A stretch of 64,000 nucleotides of DNA from UBA1081 sp045636025 (lineage in GTDB: Bacteria; Bacillota; Clostridia; Oscillospirales; Acutalibacteraceae), in assembly GCA_045636025.1 (NCBI GenBank), contig JAZTWP010000033.1, positions 72,994 through 136,993 on the forward strand, read 5' to 3'. Under the pieces are notes generated by a model that was not told the DNA's origin, ran no database searches, and saw nothing but the letters and a program-made list of their open reading frames with translations. The position numbers and the translations under genes are program-made. Positions 53,073 to 60,787 of the stretch are shown in pieces. Within the stretch, counting starts at the first letter, position 1. Each line of letters begins with the position of its first letter.

Positions 53073-53831
53073 TCAGTTTTCCTCCAACAGTGAAAACAAT
53101 GCTTTTTTTGCACCACAAAACAAATGGGAATCAGAAGACAAATTAAAAACACTTTCTCCCTGCATATCATTCTCTGCCTGATTTTCATCCTCTCCGATTA
53201 CCGAAAGCACAGCAGGAATATCTGTAACAGAATCTGCATCAAAGGTATTTCTTGTGCGGTTGAAAATAACTCCGCTTTTTTTGTAGCTTGTAAGCTTTCT
53301 TGCTACATCTTCAATAGTAGAAATTACTTGTATACCCTTTTTGCTTCCGTCACTTACCAACACAAGGTAAGTGATATTTTCCATCACACGTCGATTGATT
53401 TGTTCTATACCCGCTTCACCATCAATAACCACAAAATCATAATTTTCGCAAAGCATTTCGATAACCTGCTTAAGATATGCATTCACCTTGCAATAGCAAC
53501 CCGCCGACTCCGGTCTGCCTATTGCAAGAAAAGAAATATTGCCTTTCTCCTCAATCGAATCCAACAAATGAAATTTAGCTTCACTTAAGAGCTCTATAGC
53601 TTGTGAAGTTTGTCCTTGCTCAATATTTTCCGCTATCTGAATTCTGATATCATCAAGAGTATGAGTCGGATGAATTTGCAAAGCCGTCGAAAGTCCGACA
53701 GCAGGGTCGGCATCAACGGCAAGAATTTTTTTATCGGGAAAACACTGAGACAATATCCGTATAAAAGCCGCAGAAAGAGACGTTTTTCCTACGCCGCCTT
53801 TTCCTGCAAAAGCAAAGATTTTTGTTTTCAT
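53073..53831 (-). CDS. CooC/AcsF-type nickel-insertion ATPase (operon 1)
   Basis: A 252-residue MinD-like P-loop ATPase: F-A-G-K-G-G-V-G-K-T-S (deviant Walker A) at the N-terminus, V-D-A-D-P-A-V-G-L-S-T near residue 40, R-P-E-S-A-G-C-Y-C-K-V-N near 115 with the C-x-C pair that binds nickel in CooC, and V-I-D-G-E-A-G-I-E-Q near 140. CooC/AcsF proteins insert nickel into CO dehydrogenase or acetyl-CoA synthase. The start at 53831 was chosen because the upstream part (M-A-D-L-K-V-M-F) has no ribosome site. First gene of operon 1. Confidence 0.88.
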   Translation of the reverse strand: MKTKIFAFAGKGGVGKTSLSAAFIRILSQCFPDKKILAVDADPAVGLSTALQIHPTHTLDDIRIQIAENIEQGQTSQAIELLSEAKFHLLDSIEEKGNISFLAIGRPESAGCYCKVNAYLKQVIEMLCENYDFVVIDGEAGIEQINRRVMENITYLVLVSDGSKKGIQVISTIEDVARKLTSYKKSGVIFNRTRNTFDADSVTDIPAVLSVIGEDENQAENDMQGESVFNLSSDSHLFCGAKKALFSLLEEN

Positions 53832-54129
53832 AAACATCACCTTAAGATCTGCCAATCAACTATTACACAGATTGCATCACATATTTTTATTAACATAATG
53901 GTAACATATACAACACAAAAACACAACATAAAATCGATACATAAGCAAAAATTTGTTACATTCATCAAAAATATTTAACCTTGATTGTTAACTATGACAA
54001 CATTTATTTTTTATCAGTCAACTGTCACTTATTAACATAAAAAATTCACCTGAAACAGGTAGTCACCGGAATATCCGTTTAACAGGAAAATCAACCGTCA
54101 GTTGAAAACTATCGGTTAACAACTGACGG
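53832..54129. other. AT-rich gap between the two nickel/Fe-S operons, with a hairpin
   Basis: About 320 bases without a gene separate operon 1 (starting 53831) from the methyltransferase ending operon 2 (54151). CCGTCAGTTG (54095-54104) and CAACTGACGG (54120-54129) form a 10-bp stem 20 bases past the methyltransferase stop, a likely terminator though without a strong T run. The rest has GTTAAC and TGTTAAC copies that might be operator sites. I could not place a convincing promoter for operon 1. Confidence 0.5.
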
Positions 54130-54150
54130 CTGATTCACTATCATGGTAAA

Positions 54151-54726
54151 CTATTTTTTTAATCCCGAAACAATATACTTTTCTTCATCCGATATCATCA
54201 CATCAACATCAAAAAGCTCCGACATCATATCGCATAATTGTTCTTTCGACGGCAACGGTAAAGAAACATCCTTTGCAACGGTTGAGTGACATTTTTCAAG
54301 CTCTTTTTCACTCATACCGTGAGCTACAGTAAATCTACCCTTTTCCCTGAGTGCAGCTGAGAGATTTTTTATAAGCTTTTCAGGATCTGTAAAATGAGGA
54401 AATGCATTGTAAATCATAACTGCATCAAAGGCATCTTCAAAGCTGTATTCAGCTGCATCTCCGCATATTACCTTTATATCGGGATATTTTTCTCTTGCCT
54501 TTTCTGCCATATTAGCAGATATGTCTATACCCGTAACCTCGGCACCAAGGCTTATATAGTCCGGAAAGAGCACTCCCGTACCGCAGGCAATATCAAGCAC
54601 CTTTGTTTTCCCGATGATGCCGCCCTTTTGCAAAATCCCTGCAATTACATCTTCGTTGCGGACCTGCATAGCATCCCAATCCGATGCCATATCATCAAAA
54701 AAAGCTATGATCTCTTTTTTCTCCAT
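54151..54726 (-). CDS. Class I SAM-dependent methyltransferase
   Basis: A 191-residue Rossmann methyltransferase with V-L-D-I-A-C-G-T-G-V-L-F near residue 43 (motif I), G-I-D-I-S-A-N-M and V-I-C-G-D-A-A-E. It is UbiE/MerR-cluster-like in size. The ATG at 54726 (AAGGGA upstream) is two bases past the preceding stop; GTG at 54732 is an alternative. It is the last gene of operon 2, so it could modify a substrate or cofactor of that system; this is inference. Confidence 0.8.
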   Translation of the reverse strand: MEKKEIIAFFDDMASDWDAMQVRNEDVIAGILQKGGIIGKTKVLDIACGTGVLFPDYISLGAEVTGIDISANMAEKAREKYPDIKVICGDAAEYSFEDAFDAVMIYNAFPHFTDPEKLIKNLSAALREKGRFTVAHGMSEKELEKCHSTVAKDVSLPLPSKEQLCDMMSELFDVDVMISDEEKYIVSGLKK

Positions 54727-54728
54727 AA

Positions 54729-55418
54729 TCACATTCCCTTGTTCTTAAAATGAAGCTCTCTCATGCCATCAATCTCGTCGCATACAGGCTTAAGGTTGCA
54801 GGTATCGCAATCAAAATTAACACTATTCATTATATGATTGAGAGTTTCGGTAATAGCATTGTTTTTCTGAGCAATATCTTCAAAGGCCTTGTGGTCTGCC
54901 TCATCTGAGGTTATGAATATTACCCTCACAGCCTTTACGGCTGAGTTTTCCTTATACTTGTCAATGAGCAGATTCCCTACGCGCTGAAAGCTTATTCCTG
55001 CTTTAACAGCGTCTTTAGACACTCGCACCGCTTCTTTATGAGAGCGGGAAGATGTTCTTATCATATAACCGTCAGGGAAATAGTGATACTTGACATACTC
55101 CACTTTTCTGATAAGGTTATATGCTTTCTGTTCACTTTCCTGCTCATCTATCTGTACAAGAGAAATACGGGTAAAGCTGCAATCTTTTTTTATATCACAA
55201 AGCTCACGACCTATTACTGTGATACCGTCTTCAATATCCGATGATGTCACAAGATTAAAACCGACACCATCAAGTTCAAAAGCCGTATCCCGTCGCAAAA
55301 CAACCTGACTGTACCCTACATCCGTCCATACGGAATCTTTATTGTACGGATAATTTATTTTCTGTGAGATATCCGTCAACGCGGACACCTCACAGATTAA
55401 TGAATCAAAAAATTCCAT
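54729..55418 (-). CDS. Free-standing acetyl-CoA synthase middle-domain-like protein (operon 2)
   Basis: A 229-residue paralogue of the 52351 protein and closer to AcsB. It has A-F-E-L-D-G-V-G-F-N-L-V near residue 46, I-T-V-I-G-R-E-L-C-D-I near 66, and R-V-S-K-D-A-V-K-A-G-I-S-F-Q-R-V-G near 134 (AcsB: R-V-S-K-D-A-V-A-K-G-F-R-F-K-N-Y-G), then V-R-V-I-F-I-T. It ends C-D-T-C-N-L-K-P-V-C-D-E-I-D-G-M-R-E-L-H, a C-x2-C-x5-C motif shared with the operon 1 copy. The A-cluster domain of acetyl-CoA synthase is missing. The ATG overlaps the stop of the small membrane protein gene (TAATG). Confidence 0.78.
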   Translation of the reverse strand: MEFFDSLICEVSALTDISQKINYPYNKDSVWTDVGYSQVVLRRDTAFELDGVGFNLVTSSDIEDGITVIGRELCDIKKDCSFTRISLVQIDEQESEQKAYNLIRKVEYVKYHYFPDGYMIRTSSRSHKEAVRVSKDAVKAGISFQRVGNLLIDKYKENSAVKAVRVIFITSDEADHKAFEDIAQKNNAITETLNHIMNSVNFDCDTCNLKPVCDEIDGMRELHFKNKGM

Positions 55419-55576
55419 TACAATTTTTTATCCTTTTTCATTTTGTCATACCTGTTTTTCCACAGCCAATCATAAACGACCCTGACAAGCTTCATATCAA
55501 GATTAAACCAATATATTGCAAAAGTGATAAGAAACAGAGCAAGTATAACAGCAATTATAATTAAAACAACTTCCAT
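55418..55576 (-). CDS. One-helix small membrane protein (paralogue 2)
   Basis: A 52-residue protein: M-E-V-V-L-I-I-I-A-V-I-L-A-L-F-L, one transmembrane helix, then Y-W-F-N-L-D-M-K-L-V-R-V-V-Y-D-W-L-W-K-N and a Lys-rich end. It matches the 48948-49124 protein across Y-W-x-N-x-D-x-K. It overlaps the next gene by TAATG and starts one base after the activator stop. The conserved aromatic and basic juxtamembrane part could dock the soluble enzyme to the membrane (inference). Confidence 0.75.
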   Translation of the reverse strand: MEVVLIIIAVILALFLITFAIYWFNLDMKLVRVVYDWLWKNRYDKMKKDKKL

Positions 55577-55577
55577 A

Positions 55578-56378
55578 TTACTTCACCTGAGCAAGACCTT
55601 TCTGTCTTGCATATTCAGCCGCACCGAGAGCACCCATAAGCTGAGGATCAGTTGAAAGTTCAACAACCTTGATTTTAAGAACCTTTTCAATAGCTGCTTT
55701 AAGACCGTCATTCTTTGCACAACCGCCCGTAAGAGTGATGCTGTTTGTTGCGCCTGCTTTTTTAGCCATTACAAAGCATCTTTTTGCAACTGCGAGCTGA
55801 ATACCTGCAGCGATTTCATCCATCGGCTTACCCTCACCTACTAGAGAGATAACCTCGCTCTCTGCGAAAACCGTACACTGAGCTGTAATGGGAATTGTAT
55901 TCTTAGCCTGAAGAGAAAGCTTTGAGAATTCAGGAAGGGTCATTTCAAAAGCATTCGCCATTGCTTCGTAGAATCTGCCCGTACCTGCAGCACATTTATC
56001 GTTCATAGCAAAATTTTTAACAGTACCGTCAGTATCAATTGCTATACCCTTTACGTCCTGACCGCCTATGTCGATGATTGCCTTTACCTCAGGGTTTGTT
56101 ACATGTACGCCCATAGCATGACAGCTGATTTCAGAAATATTCTCATCAGCAAACGGCACCTTATTTCTGCCGTAGCCTGTACCGATAAGATATGTAAGCT
56201 CTTCTGCATTATTAAGCCCATCTACCTGGCTGACAGCATCGTCAAGTGCTATCTGTGCGCTCTGAACGGGATTAATTTTACTTCTGTTTGTAACATTGGC
56301 AACAATATTACCGTTTTCATCCAAAATCACACATTTTGTATAGGTTGAACCTACGTCGCATCCACCGAAATATTTCAT
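55578..56378 (-). CDS. ATP-dependent activator (HgdC/BcrA/BadF-type ATPase)
   Basis: A 266-residue ASKHA-fold ATPase, the archerase that drives one electron into 2-hydroxyacyl-CoA dehydratases, benzoyl-CoA reductases or double-cubane proteins using ATP. It has G-C-D-V-G-S-T-Y-T-K at the N-terminus, D-I-G-G-Q-D-V-K near residue 103, N-D-K-C-A-A-G-T-G-R-F near 125 and Q-C-T-V-F-A-E-S-E-V near 165; the last two Cys ligate the bridging [4Fe-4S] cluster of the dimer. The ATG at 56378 with AAGGAG is preferred to the longer frame. It is the only activator in the window and may serve both operons. Confidence 0.92.
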   Translation of the reverse strand: MKYFGGCDVGSTYTKCVILDENGNIVANVTNRSKINPVQSAQIALDDAVSQVDGLNNAEELTYLIGTGYGRNKVPFADENISEISCHAMGVHVTNPEVKAIIDIGGQDVKGIAIDTDGTVKNFAMNDKCAAGTGRFYEAMANAFEMTLPEFSKLSLQAKNTIPITAQCTVFAESEVISLVGEGKPMDEIAAGIQLAVAKRCFVMAKKAGATNSITLTGGCAKNDGLKAAIEKVLKIKVVELSTDPQLMGALGAAEYARQKGLAQVK

Positions 56379-56401
56379 AATAATCAATCTCCTTTTTTTA
56401 T

Positions 56402-57931
56402 TTACCAAGCTAAATCGTCTTCAGAATCCATCAGTGAAGCATCAACGGGCTCCTCCTGAAGAACTGTCTGCATATATTTATTTACCTGCTCTCTCATTTC
56501 ACGTCTTGAAATTGTTCTCGGATCCATAAGATCCTGACGCACCCAGATAAAATTGACTCCCTTTTCTCTCGCCTGATCATCAAAAATACCTGTAAGACCG
56601 TCCATTCCCTTACATGAAATCTGATCGTACATAATTACCGTATCTGCATTGTACTCCTCAACTATACGCCAGAGCTCATCAACAACATTACGGTAACCGC
56701 CCTTGGTGTGCTTACGCATAATCGAACGCTGATATGTTTTTGCAAGATCCTTAATGGACTGTTCTTTGTCCTCGGTATCAATTTCAAGATATGAAATCAT
56801 TGTTTCCATATCCATAACAACATTCATACCCCAGCAGTTTTCAAGCCAGTTTGCAAAGCTTGTATAATAGTTTGCAGGACAGGACCAGACAACTGCTCTG
56901 TGGCGCATATGCTTTGAAACAGGGGTTTTCTTCTCGTAAGCCTTCAGCATTATCTTGTTTACTTTTTCATCAACCTTCAGGAATTTTTCATTTGAACCGC
57001 CCGAAAGATTAAAGTAGAAGATTCTGTAAAGCCAGAAGGCTGCACCAGTCATCTGAGGATAAGGTGTTTTATTGATATCCCATTTCTGTCTTTCATACTC
57101 AAGCTGCTTATTGTAGTCCTTCATTCTGCTGAAATAAGCATCCCAGTCGAACTTTTCACCGGTCTGTTCTTCAATGAATTTTATAAGAGACTTTATCTCA
57201 TCAACTGCATATTCCTGTACATCATCACCGTCATAACGAAGAGGTATGCCGAAGCAATGAGTAGGAAGGTTAAGTCTTCTGTCAAGGAATGAGGAATTCA
57301 TAATTGAACCGTCACAGGGCATATTCGTACCGATCATGCAGCAGCCCATTTTCGGATAATCGTCTTCAATTGCAACACCCGCCTCAGCACTCGGCAAAGG
57401 ACAAACGTCAGCAGGAACACCGAAGCTTTCAACAACCTCCAGGTACGGAGGTGTTATCTGCTGGTCAACCATAGATGAAAGGAAAATAGGAAGAGTCTGC
57501 AAGGGCATCGGTATAAGATTAGGAAAACCGGTAAAAACCTCATTCGGTACGATTTCATCCATAAGAATAATCTTTTTTGAAAGCTTATTGCCCGGATTGA
57601 TTTTTTCATCTGCACGCAATGAAATATTGATAAGCTTGGTTGTGTGCTTAACAATCATATTGTAATGAAGATGAGCAATACGAAGATGAGCTCCTCTGAG
57701 TCCTGCAACATGACGGTCAACAAAAGAAGGAGCTGAAAGGTAGGATGCCATCCATCGGTATCTCCAGATACCCTTGACAGTTGACACGGGAGCCTTAAGC
57801 ACCATCACGATCATATCTTTCCAGTTAACAAGCCAGCGATAATAATCGTACATCGTATCCTTGAAGCCACGCCACTCTCTGTGCTTGAGTATGGCGGTAT
57901 GCTCTTTATAAAGCTTACCGTAATTATCCAT
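56402..57931 (-). CDS. 2-hydroxyacyl-CoA dehydratase/double-cubane family, large subunit (operon 2)
   Basis: A 509-residue paralogue of the 49137 gene product, with the same N-terminal extension containing G-F-K-D-T-M-Y-D-Y-Y-R-W-L. Cys candidates are P-A-D-V-C-P-L-P-S near residue 185, G-C-C-M-I-G-T-N-M-P-C-D-G-S near 205 and Y-D-Q-I-S-C-K-G-M near 420. The R-x-I-S-R-R-E-M-R-E-Q and D-A-S-L-M-D-S-E-D endings parallel those of operon 1. The start overlaps the small-subunit gene by eight bases, exactly as in operon 1, so the gene pair was duplicated as a unit. Confidence 0.87.
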   Translation of the reverse strand: MDNYGKLYKEHTAILKHREWRGFKDTMYDYYRWLVNWKDMIVMVLKAPVSTVKGIWRYRWMASYLSAPSFVDRHVAGLRGAHLRIAHLHYNMIVKHTTKLINISLRADEKINPGNKLSKKIILMDEIVPNEVFTGFPNLIPMPLQTLPIFLSSMVDQQITPPYLEVVESFGVPADVCPLPSAEAGVAIEDDYPKMGCCMIGTNMPCDGSIMNSSFLDRRLNLPTHCFGIPLRYDGDDVQEYAVDEIKSLIKFIEEQTGEKFDWDAYFSRMKDYNKQLEYERQKWDINKTPYPQMTGAAFWLYRIFYFNLSGGSNEKFLKVDEKVNKIMLKAYEKKTPVSKHMRHRAVVWSCPANYYTSFANWLENCWGMNVVMDMETMISYLEIDTEDKEQSIKDLAKTYQRSIMRKHTKGGYRNVVDELWRIVEEYNADTVIMYDQISCKGMDGLTGIFDDQAREKGVNFIWVRQDLMDPRTISRREMREQVNKYMQTVLQEEPVDASLMDSEDDLAW

Positions 57932-59129
57932 TATCTTTCACACCCCTTTCTTTCTGAATTTTTTTGATTTCAAGACTTTCAACAAAAGCCTGAACTCTCG
58001 TACGAAGCTGTCCTGAGGCTGATGCTGTATACTGACGGTCGACAGCCGCCGTGGGTACACCGTAATCATTCGTCATAACGTAAGATGCAAGTGCTCTTTC
58101 GTATCCCCAGTATTCACAGAACTTAAGCTGCTCATACATAACGCCGTCCGCGTTATACTCTTCAACAAGCGCCTTGACATAATCACGTCGTTCCTGAACC
58201 TTTTCATGGCTCATGTAACGGGGGCACTGACTTGTTTTAAGATAATGCATACAAATCTGTGTAAGTACGTCTTCACCGTCATTAATTATAATTTCCTGTC
58301 TGCCGGGAAGAGCTCCGAAACAATATCTGTCAGCAACAACCAGAGCTCCGCTGTCTTCAATAAGTGAAGTAAACTCAGGGTCATCCATCTCCGAACCTAC
58401 AACGACAATTTTTGCTCTGAAATTCTTTTTTGCATCAGGCTCTCTTGTTCTGAGCTCCTCGGCTGTCTCACGAAGAGCAGGAAGAATCAGAGCCTTCGGA
58501 CAGCAATATGTAACAAGATTAAGAATATGATACTCATATCCTGTAATTCTGGGGTTATCCTCTTTACGGTAATTACCGATTTCCGTCATAATACGGCAGA
58601 CCTCGTTGTGCTCCTCAACAGCCTTAAGAAGAGCCTCATCCGAAACATCAATACCGTACACTTCATTGAGCTTATCAAGAATTTTAACTTTTGTCTGCTT
58701 TACATAATGTCTTACTGTATGCTCCTCAATTTTAAAGGGCATATCCAGAAAAGTCAGAAAAAATTTCTCATCCGGAACCAATTTAAGCAACTCAAAATGC
58801 TCTGCAGTTCTGTTCATTTCCGAACAGGTTTCAGAAGCAAGCAACGCATTCAGGAAGTTATAGCCACCCTCAATAGCTCTTTCAAGTATTGCCTTTGAGT
58901 AACCGCAAAGAAAGTTGCTCATATAATAGGTAGCAATATCCATAGAACCTGTACGGGGTGCCCTGAGTCTCACGGAAAAGCAATTTCCGCAATTAAGCAT
59001 AACCTCAGGAATATGGTAGCAGGTATAACCGAGAGCTATACCGCCTTCCTCTTTAGCTTTTTGTACGAGGTCATTATTGGCATCCTGCAAAAGCTTTTCA
59101 AATTCATAAAGATGCTTTAAGTCCTTCAT
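57924..59129 (-). CDS. 2-hydroxyacyl-CoA dehydratase/double-cubane family, small subunit (operon 2)
   Basis: A 401-residue paralogue of the 50668 gene product. It has G-Y-T-C-Y-H-I-P-E near residue 35, E-T-C-S-E-M-N-R near 102, K-F-C-E-Y-W-G-Y-E near 342 and the C-terminal G-Q-L-R-T-R-V-Q-A-F-V-E, the same three cysteine positions that bind a cluster in HgdB/BcrC relatives. GGAGAAGGAA precedes the ATG, 10 bases after the cooC2 stop. The high similarity of the two operons suggests related but not identical substrates. Confidence 0.88.
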   Translation of the reverse strand: MKDLKHLYEFEKLLQDANNDLVQKAKEEGGIALGYTCYHIPEVMLNCGNCFSVRLRAPRTGSMDIATYYMSNFLCGYSKAILERAIEGGYNFLNALLASETCSEMNRTAEHFELLKLVPDEKFFLTFLDMPFKIEEHTVRHYVKQTKVKILDKLNEVYGIDVSDEALLKAVEEHNEVCRIMTEIGNYRKEDNPRITGYEYHILNLVTYCCPKALILPALRETAEELRTREPDAKKNFRAKIVVVGSEMDDPEFTSLIEDSGALVVADRYCFGALPGRQEIIINDGEDVLTQICMHYLKTSQCPRYMSHEKVQERRDYVKALVEEYNADGVMYEQLKFCEYWGYERALASYVMTNDYGVPTAAVDRQYTASASGQLRTRVQAFVESLEIKKIQKERGVKDNG

Positions 59130-59139
59130 TTCCTTCTCC

Positions 59140-59904
59140 TTATAATATTTCTAATTTTTCAAGAGCTTCCCTTACTCCCTTAACTACGTTGGAGTCTTCG
59201 GGAAGTTCTGTGATATTTTTTCCTTCTATATCATATATTGCCAGATTTTTATCGTTTTCTATATAGGATAAAACAGGAATTCCGTTTGTATTTATATGAG
59301 GTATAACACTCTCATCAGGCATACGGTTTACTATCGCACCGAGTTTTTTATACATAACAAGTTCATCGGCAACACTTTTTATGGTGCTGATAACCTGTGT
59401 GCCTTTCTTACTGGCATCTGTAACAAGAAGAAGATGGGTAACCTGTTCCATAACTCTGCGGTTAATCTGTTCAACGCCTGCCTCGCCGTCGATTACAACG
59501 TAGTCGAAATCTGCTGAAAGAAGACTGATGACCTCTTTCAGATAAGCATTGATTTTGCAGTAGCAGCCTGCACTTTCAGGTCTGCCGACAGCAATAAAAG
59601 CAAAGCTGTCAGTTTCAGTAAGAGCATCGAAAATTTTATATCTTGCATCTCCTAAAACTTCAATTGCTGCTCTGGTATTTCCGTCCTCAACTATAGAAAC
59701 GATTTCCTTGCGGATATCGTCAATGGTAATTCCGACATCAATTCCCAAAGCAGTTGAAAGCCCCACAGCAGGATCGGCGTCAATAGCAAGTATTTTTTTA
59801 TCGGGATAAGCCTCGACGAGAAGCTTTACAATAGTAGCGGAAACAGAGGTTTTACCCACGCCGCCCTTACCTGAAAGAGCTATAATTACTGCATCGTTCT
59901 TCAT
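59140..59904 (-). CDS. CooC/AcsF-type nickel-insertion ATPase (operon 2)
   Basis: A 254-residue paralogue of the 53073 protein: A-L-S-G-K-G-G-V-G-K-T-S-V-S-A, I-D-A-D-P-A-V-G-L-S-T-A-L-G, R-P-E-S-A-G-C-Y-C-K-I-N with the metal-binding C-x-C, and V-I-D-G-E-A-G-V-E-Q-I-N-R-R. It lies first in operon 2 behind a strong promoter, so the nickel-type ATPase leads in both operons. AAGGAGA precedes the ATG. Confidence 0.9.
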   Translation of the reverse strand: MKNDAVIIALSGKGGVGKTSVSATIVKLLVEAYPDKKILAIDADPAVGLSTALGIDVGITIDDIRKEIVSIVEDGNTRAAIEVLGDARYKIFDALTETDSFAFIAVGRPESAGCYCKINAYLKEVISLLSADFDYVVIDGEAGVEQINRRVMEQVTHLLLVTDASKKGTQVISTIKSVADELVMYKKLGAIVNRMPDESVIPHINTNGIPVLSYIENDKNLAIYDIEGKNITELPEDSNVVKGVREALEKLEIL

Positions 59905-59934
59905 TCATATATCTCCTTGTAGTCCAATAGATTA

Positions 59935-59963
59935 ATTATACCAAATAAAATACATTTTTTCAA
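59935..59963 (-). promoter_or_regulatory. Promoter of operon 2
   Basis: TTGAAA (59958-59963), 17-base spacer, TATAAT (59935-59940), about 30 bases before the cooC-like gene. Confidence 0.8.
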
Positions 59964-59992
59964 CACATTTATCCATTGCTTTCGCAACGAAC

Positions 59993-60114
59993 AAAAAAAT
60001 TCCAAGTCTTCTGACTTAGAATTTTTTGTTTACAACTCTATTTATCAAAATTCAAAACAACTACAAATTCTTATTTGCAGAACTGATTATATCATACATA
60101 ACGCCAAATTACAA
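59993..60114 (-). ncRNA. Orphan promoter-terminator pair (possible small RNA or cassette relic)
   Basis: On the minus strand TTGTAA (60109-60114), 17 bases and TGA-TATAAT (60086-60091) form the same promoter that precedes accessory genes at 48639 and 61923. Here no ORF follows; about 60 bases later AATTC-AAGTC/GACTT-GAATT makes a terminator with a T run (59993-60028). A transcript of about 85-90 bases is predicted. Confidence 0.45.
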
Positions 60115-60373
60115 TCGGGTATGGATGTTGAATCCGTTTGCCCGAAGGGCAACTTCGCTGTGCCGTAGGCACACTTCATTGGCGAAGCCACTTCATTTGC
60201 CGTCAGGCAGCCTCGTTTTATGTCCGCAAGCGGAATGAAGTTGACAGTAAGCTGTCAAACGAAGTACTCGCTTTGCTCGTAACGCTGTTGTGTTCTTGCG
60301 GACACAAACACAAAAAACAAAGGACTTCCTGAGAAGTCCTTTGTTTTTGGAAGTACGTCTCATTTTAGAACCA
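60108..60373. repeat. Mini-hairpin array 2 with left motif and 25-base box
   Basis: Begins ATTACAATCGGGTATGGATG and ends with the box GGAAGTACGTCTC...GAACCA (60349-60373). Between lie GCCC-GAA-GGGC, GTGCC-GTA-GGCAC, TGGC-GAA-GCCA, TGCC-GTCA-GGCA, TCCG-CAAG-CGGA and TGACAG-TAAG-CTGTCA. The spacers read ACTTCATT in the first half and AATGAAGT/AACGAAGT in the second. A closing hairpin (ACAAAGGACTTC...GAAGTCCTTTGT) with a T run would terminate the lipoprotein transcript read from the minus strand. No ORF is seen here. Confidence 0.75.
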
Positions 60374-60387
60374 CCAATATTTGTTTT

Positions 60388-60774
60388 TTATCCCCAGTGC
60401 AGCTCATAATAATACCAATTATTTGTGATTTGTTTTACGAAACACCAATCTGTACCATTATTGGGTTTCCCGAAATATGTTCCTCCATCATCTTCATATT
60501 TCTCGCCCAGATTATTACCCGAATAGAAATCAGGAACAACTACTTCATTACCATTAGTATAGTAATATCCGTAATAAACTCCACCAATACTTAATCCTGT
60601 GGCATCATAATCAAAAAACTCAATTTCTTTTTCTGTTGAAAGCTTATCAATATTATCTAAAACATAGTTTGATATTTCATTATACCTACTATTTGATATT
60701 GACATACCTCCACAAGCAGTAAAGGAAAGAATAATACATAAACACATTAAAATCGCTATAATTTTTTTCATCAC
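60388..60774 (-). CDS. Small lipoprotein of unknown function
   Basis: A 128-residue protein with a type II signal peptide (Lys-Lys, hydrophobic core, lipobox L-S-F-T-A-C-G near residue 22), so it should be lipid-anchored outside the membrane. The mature part is rich in Tyr, Gly and Asn (Y-Y-G-Y-Y-Y-T-N-G-N-E) and probably a small beta domain. It lies 13 bases after the four-helix-bundle gene in the same unit. I do not recognise a family. Confidence 0.65.
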   Translation of the reverse strand: MMKKIIAILMCLCIILSFTACGGMSISNSRYNEISNYVLDNIDKLSTEKEIEFFDYDATGLSIGGVYYGYYYTNGNEVVVPDFYSGNNLGEKYEDDGGTYFGKPNNGTDWCFVKQITNNWYYYELHWG

Positions 60775-60787
60775 AATACCACCTTGA

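Noticed and set aside
48946..59904. The nickel locus as a CO dehydrogenase/acetyl-CoA synthase (Wood-Ljungdahl) cluster
   Set aside because: There is no CO dehydrogenase catalytic subunit, no corrinoid protein, no methyltetrahydrofolate methyltransferase and no A-cluster domain; only maturation-type and middle-domain-like proteins are present.
48946..59904. The enzyme pairs as ordinary 2-hydroxyglutaryl-CoA or phenyllactyl-CoA dehydratase
   Set aside because: The large subunits are about 100 residues longer than those enzymes, no CoA-transferase gene is linked, and nickel factors accompany both pairs.
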